NCBI RefSeq assembly: GCF_013369485.1
Contig: NZ_JABWEB010000016.1
Span: forward strand, 43,686-107,685
Direction of reading: 5' to 3'
From: Massilia sp. BJB1822
GTDB lineage: Bacteria > Pseudomonadota > Gammaproteobacteria > Burkholderiales > Burkholderiaceae_D
Length of the DNA: 64,000 nt
Positions 44,434-53,065 of this stretch are shown here, piece after piece (within the stretch, counting starts at the first letter, position 1; each line of letters starts with the position of its first letter). The notes under the pieces were generated by a model that searched no databases, was not told the origin of the DNA, and was given only the letters and a program-made list of their open reading frames with translations. The translations under genes and the position numbers were made by a program.

Positions 44434-45384
44434 ATGAACAGCCAACAATCTCCCCTCCATTCCGGCTTTGGCGCGGCAACAACCGCGGCGGAGGTGCTTG
44501 CCGAGCGCGACCTGTCCCCACTCACCGCCATCGTCACCGGGGGACACTCCGGCCTGGGCTGGGAGACGACGCGCGCCTTGGCCGCTGCCGGTGCGCGGGT
44601 CATCGTTGCCGCACGCGACGTCGCGGCCGCACGCGCGCGCTGCAGCGACATGCCCAAGGTGCAGGTCGAAGAACTGGACCTTGCCGACCTGACCAGCGTG
44701 CGCGCCTTTGCCCGCCGCTGTCTGGAAATGTGCCGGCACATCGACATCCTGATCTGCAATGCCGGCATCATGGCATGCCCGGAACGCCGTGTGGGACCGG
44801 GCTGGGAGGCCCAGTTCGCCACCAACCATCTGGGGCACTATGCACTGGTCAATCTGCTCTGGCCGGCGCTGCAAGGGGGCGCGAGGGTGGTGGTGGTGTC
44901 ATCAGCGGGACATCACCAATCGGCGATGCGCTGGGACGACGTGCACTTCGCGCACGGTTACGACAAGTGGCTGGCCTATGGCCAATCGAAAACGGCCAAC
45001 GCCTTGTTCGCCGTCCAGCTCGACCGGCTCGGACAGCGCGAGGGTATCCGGGCCTTCTCCCTGCACCCCGGCAAGATCTTCACACCCCTGCAGCGCCACC
45101 TGACGCAAGACGAGATGACGGCCGCTGGCTGGCTTGACGCCCATGGCCATCCCGCCGATCCGACGTTCAAGACGCCACAGCAAGGTGCCGCAACGCAGGT
45201 ATGGGCCGCCACTGCTCAACGGTTGCACGGCATGGGCGGCCTGTATTGCGAGGATTGCGACATTGCCGCCATTGACGATAGCACGCCACCATCGTTTGCC
45301 GGTGTCCGTTCGCACGCCATCGACCCACGCCAGGCCGAGCGTCTCTGGGCACTCTCAGCCGCGCTGACCGGCATTGGCCGTTAG
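44434..45384 (+). CDS. Short-chain dehydrogenase/reductase
   Basis: 316 residues, AAAGGA ahead of the start. Rossmann start TAIVTGGHSGLGWETTRAL (TGGxxGxG), NAG motif in ILICNAGIMA, catalytic Ser in VVVVSSAGH and YGQSKTAN (YxxxK with Tyr and Lys). The extended variable part resembles retinol dehydrogenase/WW-domain-oxidoreductase-like members acting on hydrophobic alcohols or ketones. Cytoplasmic, NAD(P)-dependent. Regulated probably by the divergent AraC-type gene. Confidence 0.9.
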   Translation: MNSQQSPLHSGFGAATTAAEVLAERDLSPLTAIVTGGHSGLGWETTRALAAAGARVIVAARDVAAARARCSDMPKVQVEELDLADLTSVRAFARRCLEMCRHIDILICNAGIMACPERRVGPGWEAQFATNHLGHYALVNLLWPALQGGARVVVVSSAGHHQSAMRWDDVHFAHGYDKWLAYGQSKTANALFAVQLDRLGQREGIRAFSLHPGKIFTPLQRHLTQDEMTAAGWLDAHGHPADPTFKTPQQGAATQVWAATAQRLHGMGGLYCEDCDIAAIDDSTPPSFAGVRSHAIDPRQAERLWALSAALTGIGR

Positions 45385-45509
45385 TTTGCGCGAAAAATGG
45401 CATCCGCAGCCGCGCTGGACCGACAAGTTCCCGGCTCGGCGGTGCGAGCGACGTGCAGTGCTTCGGCGACAGCCAGAAAACAGCACAGATGACGGAGTTC
45501 CACAGTCAC
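45385..45509 (-). pseudogene. N-terminal fragment of a LysR-type regulator
   Basis: From a GTG start with AGAAGGGG upstream the frame gives VELRHLCCFLAVAEALHVAR, the standard LysR HTH opening (MELRHLRYFVAVAEELHF). It then degrades and runs into the 3' end of the SDR gene. Only about 40 codons remain, with a probable frameshift in the HTH. Likely cut by the event that brought the neighbouring genes together. Confidence 0.6.
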
Positions 45510-47080
45510 GCCCCTTCTCTCTGAGTGACCACGCCCACATGGCGCAACGCCACGGCGGATAGCACGGTCAACACGGCAACACTTGCTGCGCTGAACATGG
45601 CGGCGCCATGTAGTCCTGCCATGAACGCCACTTGTGCCTGCGCCATCAAGCCGTCGGGTAACTCCGACGCAAGTGAGGACGCCGCCCACAAACTATCAAC
45701 GACGGCTTCGCGCATGCTCGCCTCAAGATCACCGGGCAGATGGTTCAACATCGCGCGGTGATAAACCGCACTGGCAATGCTCCCGAGCAGCGCAACGCCT
45801 AACGAAATGCCCAAGTCCTGCACCATCTCGGTCATTGCCGAGGCCGATCCTGCTTTTTCTGCTGGTGCAGAGCCGACCACCAGGTCGGTTCCCAATGCCG
45901 CGATCGTGCCGTTGCCCAGATACGCCAAGGCCAGTGCGGCAACCGCCAATGTCACACCTCCCGTGTCGGGCGTCATCTGCGTCAGCATCAGGTAGCCCAC
46001 CACCGACAACGCCAATGAACCTGCGACCACGAATCCAGGTCGGATGACCCGGGCCACGAGCGGCGCCCCCGTGCCGCCGATGATCATGGCCAACGCCGCC
46101 AGGCCCATCCACAACCCTGCGGTTGCAGGGGAATGACCTGCCACCAACTGTAGGTACTGGGCGACCAGCAGCATCGTGCCACCTACCGCAACAAGACCGA
46201 ACAGCAGCACGATGAGTGCAACCGAGAATGCCCGGTTGGAGAACAGGCTCAGATCAAGCAACGGATCGGCCAAGCGCCGCTGACGCTTGATGAAGATCCA
46301 AGCGAACAGCACGCCGACCAGGATGGCGGCGATGGCATCGAGCGTGATACCGGATTTGGCGATCTGCTTGATGCCATAGACGAACGGCAACATGACAGGC
46401 AGCGATAGCAACACACTGGGCAAGTCCAGCCGCCCGGCCTCTGGCGCACGGTACTCGGGCAACAGCAATGGGGCGAGCAACAGCAGCAGGATCACCACCG
46501 GAACGGCAATCAGGAACGCTGCCCCCCACCAAAACCACTCCAGCAGCAGTCCGCCCACGACCGGCCCCAACGCATATCCAATCCCCCACATCGTTGCCCA
46601 GATGCCGATGCCAAGCGCCCGCTGGCGCGGGCTGGGGAATAGATTGCTGATCAGTGCCAGCGTCGATGGCATCAGTGTGGCGCCTGCCACACCGAGCGCC
46701 GCCCGTGCTGCGATCAGCATGTTGGCGCTGGTCGAAAAAGCGGCAAGCACCGAGGCTGCGGCAAACGCCACCGCACCGATCAGCAGGAGCTTGCGACGGC
46801 CAATCCGGTCACCCAGCGTCCCCATCGTGATGAGAAAGCCCGCGATCAGGAAGCCGTAGGCGTCCATGATCCACAGCGCTTGTGAACTGGTGGGCTGCAG
46901 ATCGGCAGCCAGCGCCGGCAAGGTCAGATGCAGCAGCGTCAGATCCAACCCGAGCATGACAGTTGGCAGAGACAGGAGGGCAAGCCCTGCCCAGGCAAGT
47001 GGCCCGGCGCGCCCGACATCTTTTTGACGATTACCGTTGGGTATGGGGATAGGGGTCGCAGATGGTGTTTGCTGTGTCAT
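45506..47080 (-). CDS. MFS drug efflux transporter (DHA2, 14 TM, QacA/SmvA-like)
   Basis: 524 residues with 14 hydrophobic segments. Motif A is GTLGDRIGRRKLLLIGA after segment 2; motif C-like stretch IWATMWGIGYALGPVVGG after segment 5; MLGLDLTLLHLTLPALA in segment 1 corresponds to motif D1 of the 14-TM drug:H+ antiporters. Expected to export cationic dyes, antiseptics or related compounds by proton antiport. Divergent from the XRE-type regulator 91 bases away, the standard regulator/efflux arrangement. The stop region overlaps the LysR fragment. Confidence 0.9.
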   Translation of the reverse strand: MTQQTPSATPIPIPNGNRQKDVGRAGPLAWAGLALLSLPTVMLGLDLTLLHLTLPALAADLQPTSSQALWIMDAYGFLIAGFLITMGTLGDRIGRRKLLLIGAVAFAAASVLAAFSTSANMLIAARAALGVAGATLMPSTLALISNLFPSPRQRALGIGIWATMWGIGYALGPVVGGLLLEWFWWGAAFLIAVPVVILLLLLAPLLLPEYRAPEAGRLDLPSVLLSLPVMLPFVYGIKQIAKSGITLDAIAAILVGVLFAWIFIKRQRRLADPLLDLSLFSNRAFSVALIVLLFGLVAVGGTMLLVAQYLQLVAGHSPATAGLWMGLAALAMIIGGTGAPLVARVIRPGFVVAGSLALSVVGYLMLTQMTPDTGGVTLAVAALALAYLGNGTIAALGTDLVVGSAPAEKAGSASAMTEMVQDLGISLGVALLGSIASAVYHRAMLNHLPGDLEASMREAVVDSLWAASSLASELPDGLMAQAQVAFMAGLHGAAMFSAASVAVLTVLSAVALRHVGVVTQREGA

Positions 47081-47171
47081 GGGCGGCTGATCCTCGCGCT
47101 ACGCGATTGCGAAAGCTCAATCTTCCGTGCAATATAGTCACATGACAATTTAACTATTTATCCTATTACCA

Positions 47172-47993
47172 ATGACAATAGCAACGCGAGAACGCAGCCT
47201 AGGCCGCACGCGACATGCGCTATCCGAATTTCTGATGCACCAGCGCAAGAAGCTGACGCCAGGCGATGTCGGCTTACCGGCGACCGAACGACGCCGCACG
47301 CCCGGACTGCGCCGGGAAGAGGTTGCGGCTCTGGCAGGCGTGGGGCTGACCTGGTACACCTGGTTCGAGCAGGGTCGCGAAGTCAAGGTGTCAGAGAAAT
47401 TCCTATTGAGCGTGGCCTATGCGCTCAAACTGGACGATGCCGAATGCAGCCACCTGTTTCTTCTGGCGCACAGACGCCCACCGCCGCCGGAAGCGCATCA
47501 ATGGGTATCGGTGACGCCTGGCATCCAGCAATTGCTCGATGATCTCCCCAGGCCCGCCTATGTTCAGAACCTGCGCTGGGATGTGGTGGCATGGAATGCC
47601 GCGGCAGACGCACTGTTTGAACTGGGGGCCAGGTCACGGGAAGACCGGAACCTGCTGCGCATGATGTTCACCGCCCCCGAAATGCGACGGCGGTTGTGCG
47701 CCTGGCAGGACGATGCACCTCGGTTACTTGCGCAGTTTCGTTATGACGTTGCCGTCGCACCGGAAGACCCCGCCATGCTGGCGTTGATCGAGGAGATGAA
47801 TGTGCTGTCTCCGAGCTTTCGCCGCGAGTGGAGCACGCCAGGCAATGCGGTGGCCCAACGTGGCATCGGATCAATCCTGAACACAGCGAGACAACAGCAG
47901 GATTTCCATCACGAAACCCTGGTGGTGGACGAGCACAGGCACTTGAAGATGGTGGTGTACTTCGAAAGTTCATTCGGCACACGGCTTCGATAG
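47172..47993 (+). CDS. XRE-family regulator with MmyB-like ligand domain
   Basis: 273 residues. HTH at about 35-90 (TPGLRREEVAALAGVGLTWY, then YTWFEQGREVKVSEKFLLSV), and the C-terminal MmyB-like domain with ARPAYVQNLRWDVVAWN-like block (PRPAYVQNLRWDVVAWNAAA) and HETLVVDEHRHLKMVVYF. Such regulators bind fatty-acid-like ligands and control adjacent SDR or efflux genes. Here the divergent MFS transporter is the natural target. No ribosome binding site is visible, so the start may be leaderless. Confidence 0.85.
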   Translation: MTIATRERSLGRTRHALSEFLMHQRKKLTPGDVGLPATERRRTPGLRREEVAALAGVGLTWYTWFEQGREVKVSEKFLLSVAYALKLDDAECSHLFLLAHRRPPPPEAHQWVSVTPGIQQLLDDLPRPAYVQNLRWDVVAWNAAADALFELGARSREDRNLLRMMFTAPEMRRRLCAWQDDAPRLLAQFRYDVAVAPEDPAMLALIEEMNVLSPSFRREWSTPGNAVAQRGIGSILNTARQQQDFHHETLVVDEHRHLKMVVYFESSFGTRLR

Positions 47994-48010
47994 CAGAACT
48001 CGTCACGCAG

Positions 48011-48360
48011 TTAAATCCCAAGTTTGATCCATCGGCCAATCTCCCATGACACGCTGCCGCCACGCATCGTTGCGGCGACCGGTTCCCCCAGCCGCTGTTC
48101 GATCACCAACCACCACTGCGCCAGCGAAAATCCCATGCCGTCATCGAGCATGGCGTAACGCCACTGGCCAGCATGACTGAGCACCGATAGATGCCGGCCA
48201 CGCGCTGGCCCTCGGCTACCGGGCGATACTCCTGCCCGGTTTCGGCGGCAGTGTCCTTGGCGGCTTATGCCAGTTTCCGATTGCGCAGCGTGTCCAGCAG
48301 ATTACGAGCCAGACATCGCACCACCCCTTACGCGCGTGCTTCCGGAGCCAGGCCACACCA
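48011..48360 (-). pseudogene. Decayed C-terminus of a conjugative relaxase (DUF3363, TraI/VirD2-type)
   Basis: Leftward reading gives ARNLLDTLRNRKLA, an in-frame TAA where Gln is expected, then AAKDTAAETGQEYRPVAEGQ and RVAGIYR...VMLASG. A single-base loss then shifts the frame, after which YAMLDDGMGFSLAQWWLVIE and VAATMRGGSVSWEIGR follow to a stop. This is the recognisable DUF3363 end of plasmid/ICE relaxases, broken by one nonsense and one frameshift change. The rest of the relaxase is absent, so the element once carried conjugation genes. Confidence 0.75.
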
Positions 48361-48373
48361 CAGCTGCTGCGGC

Positions 48374-48574
48374 TTAATGCGCAAAAAGCTGCTTCGTATT
48401 GACGTTGACGCGGTATCTTTCATGCAGCTTCCCCAGCACCACATCGCCGGGCAGCTCTGCTTCGAGAATCCTGACATCCTCACTCGTGGAAACAGGAAAC
48501 AGTGCGGCCTCTTCCCGTGCGGAACCGACCGCGAGGATCACACCACTGGGGCCGTACCAGATATGCACCTTCAT
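48374..48574 (-). CDS. Hypothetical small protein (pair, second gene)
   Basis: 66 residues from the ATG after GGGAGG. Strand-rich: MKVHIWYGPSGVILAVGSAR, then VRILEAELPGDVVLGKLHER. Compact single-domain fold likely, no catalytic motif. It follows the gene at 48620 by 45 bases in the same direction and is probably co-transcribed. No family recognised; the nearby relaxase relic suggests mobile-element cargo. Confidence 0.55.
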   Translation of the reverse strand: MKVHIWYGPSGVILAVGSAREEAALFPVSTSEDVRILEAELPGDVVLGKLHERYRVNVNTKQLFAH

Positions 48575-48619
48575 CCCGACCTCCCTCTTCGCCTTTTGCA
48601 CCGCCTTCCTATCGCCTAC

Positions 48620-48904
48620 TCAATGGACGGCCGGCACCTCGAACAAGAGCACATCTACCGCGCAGGAATTGAGCGGCGCCAGATTGTGCACATACAGTTT
48701 GCGCGCCATGGTGCCGTCGACATGGCGGTAAAACTCCTCTTGCCTCAGCGTGACATGGCCCACCGGATGGCTGACGCCAGTGCCAAAGCCTGGAAAGACG
48801 CGCAGGCTGAAACTGGTGAAGCCATCGGACAGTCCATGGAAGAACACTGCCACCTCCGCCTTCGGCGCAATGTAATCGAAGCGATAGACGAGCTTGGCAC
48901 TCAT
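48620..48904 (-). CDS. Hypothetical small protein (pair, first gene)
   Basis: 94 residues, ATG preceded by GGAGG. Beta-rich (MSAKLVYRFDYIAPKAEVAV, HGLSDGFTSFSLRVFPGFGT, CAVDVLLFEVP). It looks like a small jelly-roll or barrel fold. Forms a leftward pair with the following 66-residue gene. Unknown function and family. Confidence 0.55.
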   Translation of the reverse strand: MSAKLVYRFDYIAPKAEVAVFFHGLSDGFTSFSLRVFPGFGTGVSHPVGHVTLRQEEFYRHVDGTMARKLYVHNLAPLNSCAVDVLLFEVPAVH

Positions 48905-49377
48905 TGCTTTTCCTCCGTGCACAATGGACTGATCGGACGCGAAGGCTGTTTTCCCGCTCGCCTCAGCGCCTCATCGGCCAAGGATATGCCAACGCCGCGC
49001 CGGAATTCTCACCGTTATCCACCTCGCAACAGGAAACCCTCGACGCGAGCGCCACTACCGGAGCGGCGCCAAGCGTAGTGTTGGTCAGCCGCCGCTTCGG
49101 TGCGGGCATCCGGCGCCCCTTCCCCCTGCACATATTCCGCCCCGGCGACGCACCCAGTTTGCCGGCCACGGCTGCGATGGACCGCTCATTCCGCCATCAG
49201 GATAGTTCGCCACTGCGCACCTGGATTGGCTCTGCCCGGTTCGCGCTCGAACCGGGCAGAGCCAATCCACGCGGATCAGGCGCAAGAGCCACCCAGCCAC
49301 GCTGCAACAATGTGTGAGAGTCCGGCATTCATTGGCGTGTTATCGTCAAAACAACTCCACATTGATTGGGTAAGAAC
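48905..49377. other. Intergenic region holding a long perfect palindrome
   Basis: About 470 bases with no gene. The inverted repeat at 49222-49269 is the dominant feature. Open frames across it are products of the palindrome and lack binding sites. Confidence 0.5.
49222..49269. repeat. Perfect 22-bp inverted repeat with 4-base loop
   Basis: TGGATTGGCTCTGCCCGGTT plus CG on the left is matched exactly by its reverse complement, separated by CGCT. The predicted hairpin is very stable. No T-run follows on either strand, so a simple terminator is not favoured. Candidates: origin, resolution or transfer site of the mobile element, or a bidirectional termination/processing hairpin. Confidence 0.85.
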
Positions 49378-49662
49378 ATGACGCTCTTCCTTCCCATTGA
49401 GTTGTTGATAGCCTGCCTTGCGTTACTGTGGATACCGGCATACCTTGCTGCCCAATTTTTTACTCACGCAGGCGATCGCCACGCGCAAAAGGCACTTCTG
49501 TTCATATGCCCGACACAGTTCCTTGCAGTTTACCTCCTGGGCTACGTCGGATATGCGATTGGTCTTCCAAGTATTTCACCGGCATTTTCCGTGACGGTAT
49601 TGGCATTAAGTGTCACAGGTGTTTTGGCGTCCGCATTGGTGCATCAACTGGAACAACTCTGA
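49378..49662 (+). CDS. Small inner-membrane protein, three TM segments
   Basis: 94 residues. Hydrophobic helices at about 2-28, 42-65 and 70-90 (LPIELLIACLALLWIPAYLA, FLAVYLLGYVGYAIGLP, VTVLALSVTGVLASALVH). The ribosome binding site is weak. The stop lies 28 bases before the PAP2-like gene, so they may form a unit acting on membrane lipids. No named family. Confidence 0.6.
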   Translation: MTLFLPIELLIACLALLWIPAYLAAQFFTHAGDRHAQKALLFICPTQFLAVYLLGYVGYAIGLPSISPAFSVTVLALSVTGVLASALVHQLEQL

Positions 49663-49690
49663 ATAAGCCGAAGGCGATCTGGAGGTGTGC

Positions 49691-50311
49691 ATGGTCATGA
49701 AGCGAATGCTGGTGGGCACGTTATGTAGTCTATCGACGGCAGGCGCATTGGCGGGCAATGGCCCACTCGGTATTGATCATCGCCTGGGCGTTGACAACGA
49801 TGGCATCTGGTCACGTCGCACCCAGCACATCATGCTCGGCACGTTGATCACATCGGAGGTGTTGTCCGGCGTATGGCAAGGCGGGGACACACGTTTTGGC
49901 CGCACCAACTGGCAGTCGATCGATGCCCTGTTAATCTCCGCGGCAAGCACGGAAGTGTTGAAGCGCACCTTTCGTCGCGTGCGTCCCACGAATACCGACA
50001 GGCCCAACGCATGGTTCCGCTCAGCACGCGACCGGAGTTTTCCTAGCGGCGAGGCCGCCAGCTTTGCCGCGGCGGTGACGCCATTTATCCTGGAATACGG
50101 TCATGAACAGCCATGGGTGTATGCCCTGGCAGCATTACCTGTCTACGATGGCTATGCCAGGATGAAGACACGCGGGCACTGGCAAACCGACGTACTGGCT
50201 GGGATAGCGATCGGCGCAGCAACCGGTTGGTACGCACACAGCCGGCATCGCTCGTTCACCTTGCAATTGATGCCGCATGGCGTGCAGGTGGGCCTGCGCG
50301 GCCGCTTTTAA
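49691..50311 (+). CDS. PAP2-superfamily protein with altered motif 2
   Basis: 206 residues; GGAGG precedes the ATG. Signal-like N-terminus to about 20 (ALAGN). Motif 1 is KRTFRRVRP, motif 3 is ARMKTRGHWQTD (R-x5-H-x3-D). Motif 2, normally PSGH, reads FPSGEAASF, so the His is replaced by Glu. The PAP2 phosphatases use this His as acid/base, so catalysis may be weakened or redirected; similar PSGE variants exist in some bacterial homologues. Expected role: lipid or undecaprenyl phosphate dephosphorylation at the periplasmic side. Confidence 0.75.
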   Translation: MVMKRMLVGTLCSLSTAGALAGNGPLGIDHRLGVDNDGIWSRRTQHIMLGTLITSEVLSGVWQGGDTRFGRTNWQSIDALLISAASTEVLKRTFRRVRPTNTDRPNAWFRSARDRSFPSGEAASFAAAVTPFILEYGHEQPWVYALAALPVYDGYARMKTRGHWQTDVLAGIAIGAATGWYAHSRHRSFTLQLMPHGVQVGLRGRF

Positions 50312-50442
50312 TGAACCATGCTGTGCCCGACGGGTTCCGACGAGGCAGGTCCGTGGCCATGTGGCCGATGTCATGCCACCGCGCTTGCGTCAGCCGCAAG
50401 GATCGTCTATCGTTGTTCGCACCACCACGACACCGAGACGCT

Positions 50443-50691
50443 ATGCCTATTGCTATAGATGCGCGCGTTGCAAGGTATATTCAGAGTACGCCTGAGCTGA
50501 TGCTTCTTGCCGAGCGCTGTGCACAGGAATCTCCGACACAATCTGCTGCGGCTAAGCAGTTTATGGACATCATGGCCAACCACCTTCGGCAAAGTAAAAC
50601 GCCAGCTGGCGATCCATACTCAAGATATGCCTTCAAGCTGGCGATCAAGATGGCCAACAGCGGGAAGTGGCGCGAGTATGTGGCCGACTAG
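50443..50691 (+). CDS. Hypothetical small helical protein
   Basis: 82 residues from an ATG with only GAGACG upstream. Ala- and Gln-rich helices (ARVARYIQSTPELMLLAERC, AAKQFMDIMANHLRQSKTP, YAFKLAIKMANSGKWREY). Could be a small DNA-binding or antitoxin-like protein; neither confirmed. Lone rightward gene. Confidence 0.45.
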   Translation: MPIAIDARVARYIQSTPELMLLAERCAQESPTQSAAAKQFMDIMANHLRQSKTPAGDPYSRYAFKLAIKMANSGKWREYVAD

Positions 50692-50917
50692 CATCAGCCA
50701 GAAGCAGACATCAGCTGCATCCTGATGCAATTCCTTCCCCCTGAATCACCTGTCACAGTTTATGCACTGTCCTTACGGCCAAGGATAAGACTAGGAACGT
50801 GATAATGGGGCGATCGTCCCGCGTTGTCCCACGTCGATCAAAACACTTCCGGCCTGCACCCAGTCATCGTAAGTCCACTCTCGCCTCCCACGCTCCCGCC
50901 ATGAACGCCTCCAGCTA

Positions 50918-51295
50918 CTAACGCCCAGTATCCTGCCGCTGGCAGCGGAGCAGATGCGTCGGCAATGTGTACGATGGGTCGCCCACTTCGCTGGTCGGAC
51001 AGATCTCCGCTTCCTGGTTGCGCAGTATTTCGTACGCACTTTGAAAGTCGCTGCTGCTTTTACCGGAAGGAACGACGGCTTTTTTTCCAGCGCGTGTCAC
51101 CGCTACCACGCAGGAGATGTTGGCATGATTGCGTAGAACAAAGGGGTGATCTTCAGCACAGGCTTCGTAAAACGCCATGGCCGCCTGTCGCGGATCGTCG
51201 TACTCGGTTCCCCGCTGACCGCTTCTTGCGATCACCGTATAGGTCGCGCCAATCGTGTGAACTGGCTGCGTTGCCAGGTTAGTCAAGATCACCAT
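50918..51295 (-). CDS. Hypothetical protein near the recombinase
   Basis: 125 residues from the second of two ATGs after GGAG (six-base spacing). Opening MVILTNLATQPVHTIGATYT and YDDPRQAAMAFYEACAEDHP form a mixed alpha/beta domain; KKAVVPSGKSSSDFQSAYEI follows and the C-terminus is polar. It lies 16 bases after the Mrr-type gene and is probably the third gene of the integrase operon. No family recognised. Confidence 0.5.
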   Translation of the reverse strand: MVILTNLATQPVHTIGATYTVIARSGQRGTEYDDPRQAAMAFYEACAEDHPFVLRNHANISCVVAVTRAGKKAVVPSGKSSSDFQSAYEILRNQEAEICPTSEVGDPSYTLPTHLLRCQRQDTGR

Positions 51296-51311
51296 CATCC
51301 TCTCCACCATG

Positions 51312-51977
51312 TCAGTGGGTGCGCAGCGCCAGGCGCACCAGGGTTGCTCCACTTACCAATATTATCTTGCCAGCGACGAGATGGCTATAGACCGCCGCCC
51401 CGCTACGGCCAGTATGCACGAACAGGCCGCCGGCATATCCCTGGCGCCGCACCACCTCGGCAAACTGTCCCACATGCCGTTCGCAGATATGGTTGCGGTA
51501 GCGCTTGACCTGTACCGCGTACCAGCCCCGCCCCGGCATCCACACGGCGCCATCGACGCCACCGTCACCGGTGTAGCGGCGATTGCGCAGCACGAACAAT
51601 CCGGCGTCTTCCAGCATCGAGAGTACCACTTCCTCGAACAATAGCGGATCGACCCGACGCAGATAGCACAGGCAGCGCCCCGCCCTCCCTGGTCCTGTGA
51701 AACCGCGCACCGTGCGCAAGACGGCGCGCGAGCGGCGCACATTGCGACGGTGCAACGGTAAGCGCACCAGGCGCAGGGCGTTGACAAGGCGCGAGGCGAT
51801 ACGAATGCCAAACCGCGCCATCATGGCATCCATGGTGTCGCGTTGCGGATAGGCCACAATAGGCGCCTGCCATTGCCAGCGCGATGACGGCTGCCCCGCT
51901 CTTTTGCTGTGCCCACGCATTGCTGGCACGGTCTGACCGGCGGCGGGCGCGTCTTGCATGCGTTCCGAGCGTGTCAT
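51312..51977 (-). CDS. Mrr-type restriction endonuclease-fold protein
   Basis: 221 residues, ATG preceded by GGAGG. The C-terminal half has the Mrr nuclease core: RRYTGDGGVDGAVWMPGRGW (Asp of the active site, GVDG turn) followed by YAVQVKRYRNHI, the QxK form of the PD-(D/E)xK site, and FVHTGRSGAAVYSH. The N-terminal half is basic, helical and may recognise DNA. It starts inside the integrase stop (four-base overlap), so recombinase and nuclease are made together, unusual for defence genes. It could act on methylated DNA, or serve element maintenance. Confidence 0.75.
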   Translation of the reverse strand: MTRSERMQDAPAAGQTVPAMRGHSKRAGQPSSRWQWQAPIVAYPQRDTMDAMMARFGIRIASRLVNALRLVRLPLHRRNVRRSRAVLRTVRGFTGPGRAGRCLCYLRRVDPLLFEEVVLSMLEDAGLFVLRNRRYTGDGGVDGAVWMPGRGWYAVQVKRYRNHICERHVGQFAEVVRRQGYAGGLFVHTGRSGAAVYSHLVAGKIILVSGATLVRLALRTH

Positions 51978-53065
51978 GGTGCCTCCGGTGTACGCTGCGC
52001 GGCGGACGCGCGTGGTGCTTTACGCGGCGAGCCAAGATAGGCGTTGCTGATCTGGGGACGGTGGTGGCCCAACTGCTCGGCCACTTGGCGGTAGGCCTCC
52101 TTGAGCGTGTCCGGATCGGAGTCCACCTCCCCGCCCTGCACCGGCGCCTTGAGCTGCGCGATGTCGAAATACAGGTCGCCAGCGAACTGGTGGCGTAGAC
52201 CATGGGGCGTGACGCCCAGCTCTTTCTTCGTCAGGCCCACCTGGCGCACCACATTGGAGAACAGGTCGAGCGATTGCTTCAGGCTCAGGCCAGGGCGGCC
52301 GATGTGGCCATCCGGCGCTGGCGCCAGCTGACGGGCCAGCTCCAGCGCTTCACGCTGGGCCTCGGTGCGCACCGCCGCGTAACGCAGATGGCCCCCCTTG
52401 GTGCCACGCTTGATCTGCAAGAAGCACACGTAACGCTCGCCCGCCGGATGGTTCGTCGGCAAGGCATCGGCCGGTACTTCTGCAGCCGCCGGAGAAAACA
52501 TCACGGCTTCCTTGCGCCGCAAGCCAAAGGCGATCATCAGACATAGCTGCGCGGCCACGTGCACATCGATCTGCCTCACCTGCTCGAGCACCATCCCCGC
52601 GTCCACGCCGTTGCCAGCCCAGCTCTTATCTCTCTGCGCAGTGTAGGTACGCGCCACCAGCGCGGGATCGACACCGTAGAACGTCGCCTCCCGCACCAGC
52701 CCCGCCTTGCCGATCCAGCCGGCAAACACACGCAGGAAACTCAACTGCTGCTGGATGTAGGCCGCGCTGAACGGCTCGTTCAGACGCGGGGCGCCGTTGA
52801 CCAACGCGGGTGGGCAAGCATCCGGCGCCGGCTGCGCGGTCCAGTACGCCAGCAATGCCCGGATATGCCGTTCGGACAGGTTCTTGGGTTTGGGCCGGTA
52901 GCCCAATTGGCGAAGCAGGACGAATATGCGGAACAGCCCCTGCCTGCGCGCCTGTCTGGTATTGTAGGAAATCACCTTGCTCCGGCTCGCATGATCATCG
53001 TTATAGCGATCAATGATGCTGCCCAGCTGGGCCTTCCAGTATTCGCTTTTCTTCACTCTCTTCAC
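51974..53065 (-). CDS. Tyrosine recombinase/integrase
   Basis: 363 residues from a GTG seven bases after AAGGAG. Active-site residues by eye: Arg in IAFGLRRKEAVMFSP, HGLRHQFAGDLY for HxxR, and LGHHRPQISNAYLGS with the last His/Tyr pair, so all key residues are present. The N-terminal 120 residues are a SAM-like core-binding region (YNTRQARRQGLFRIFVLLRQ, KNLSERHIRALLAYW). It should drive integration and excision of the element. Overlaps the Mrr-type gene on its downstream side. No att site recognised nearby. Confidence 0.85.
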   Translation of the reverse strand: MKRVKKSEYWKAQLGSIIDRYNDDHASRSKVISYNTRQARRQGLFRIFVLLRQLGYRPKPKNLSERHIRALLAYWTAQPAPDACPPALVNGAPRLNEPFSAAYIQQQLSFLRVFAGWIGKAGLVREATFYGVDPALVARTYTAQRDKSWAGNGVDAGMVLEQVRQIDVHVAAQLCLMIAFGLRRKEAVMFSPAAAEVPADALPTNHPAGERYVCFLQIKRGTKGGHLRYAAVRTEAQREALELARQLAPAPDGHIGRPGLSLKQSLDLFSNVVRQVGLTKKELGVTPHGLRHQFAGDLYFDIAQLKAPVQGGEVDSDPDTLKEAYRQVAEQLGHHRPQISNAYLGSPRKAPRASAAQRTPEAP

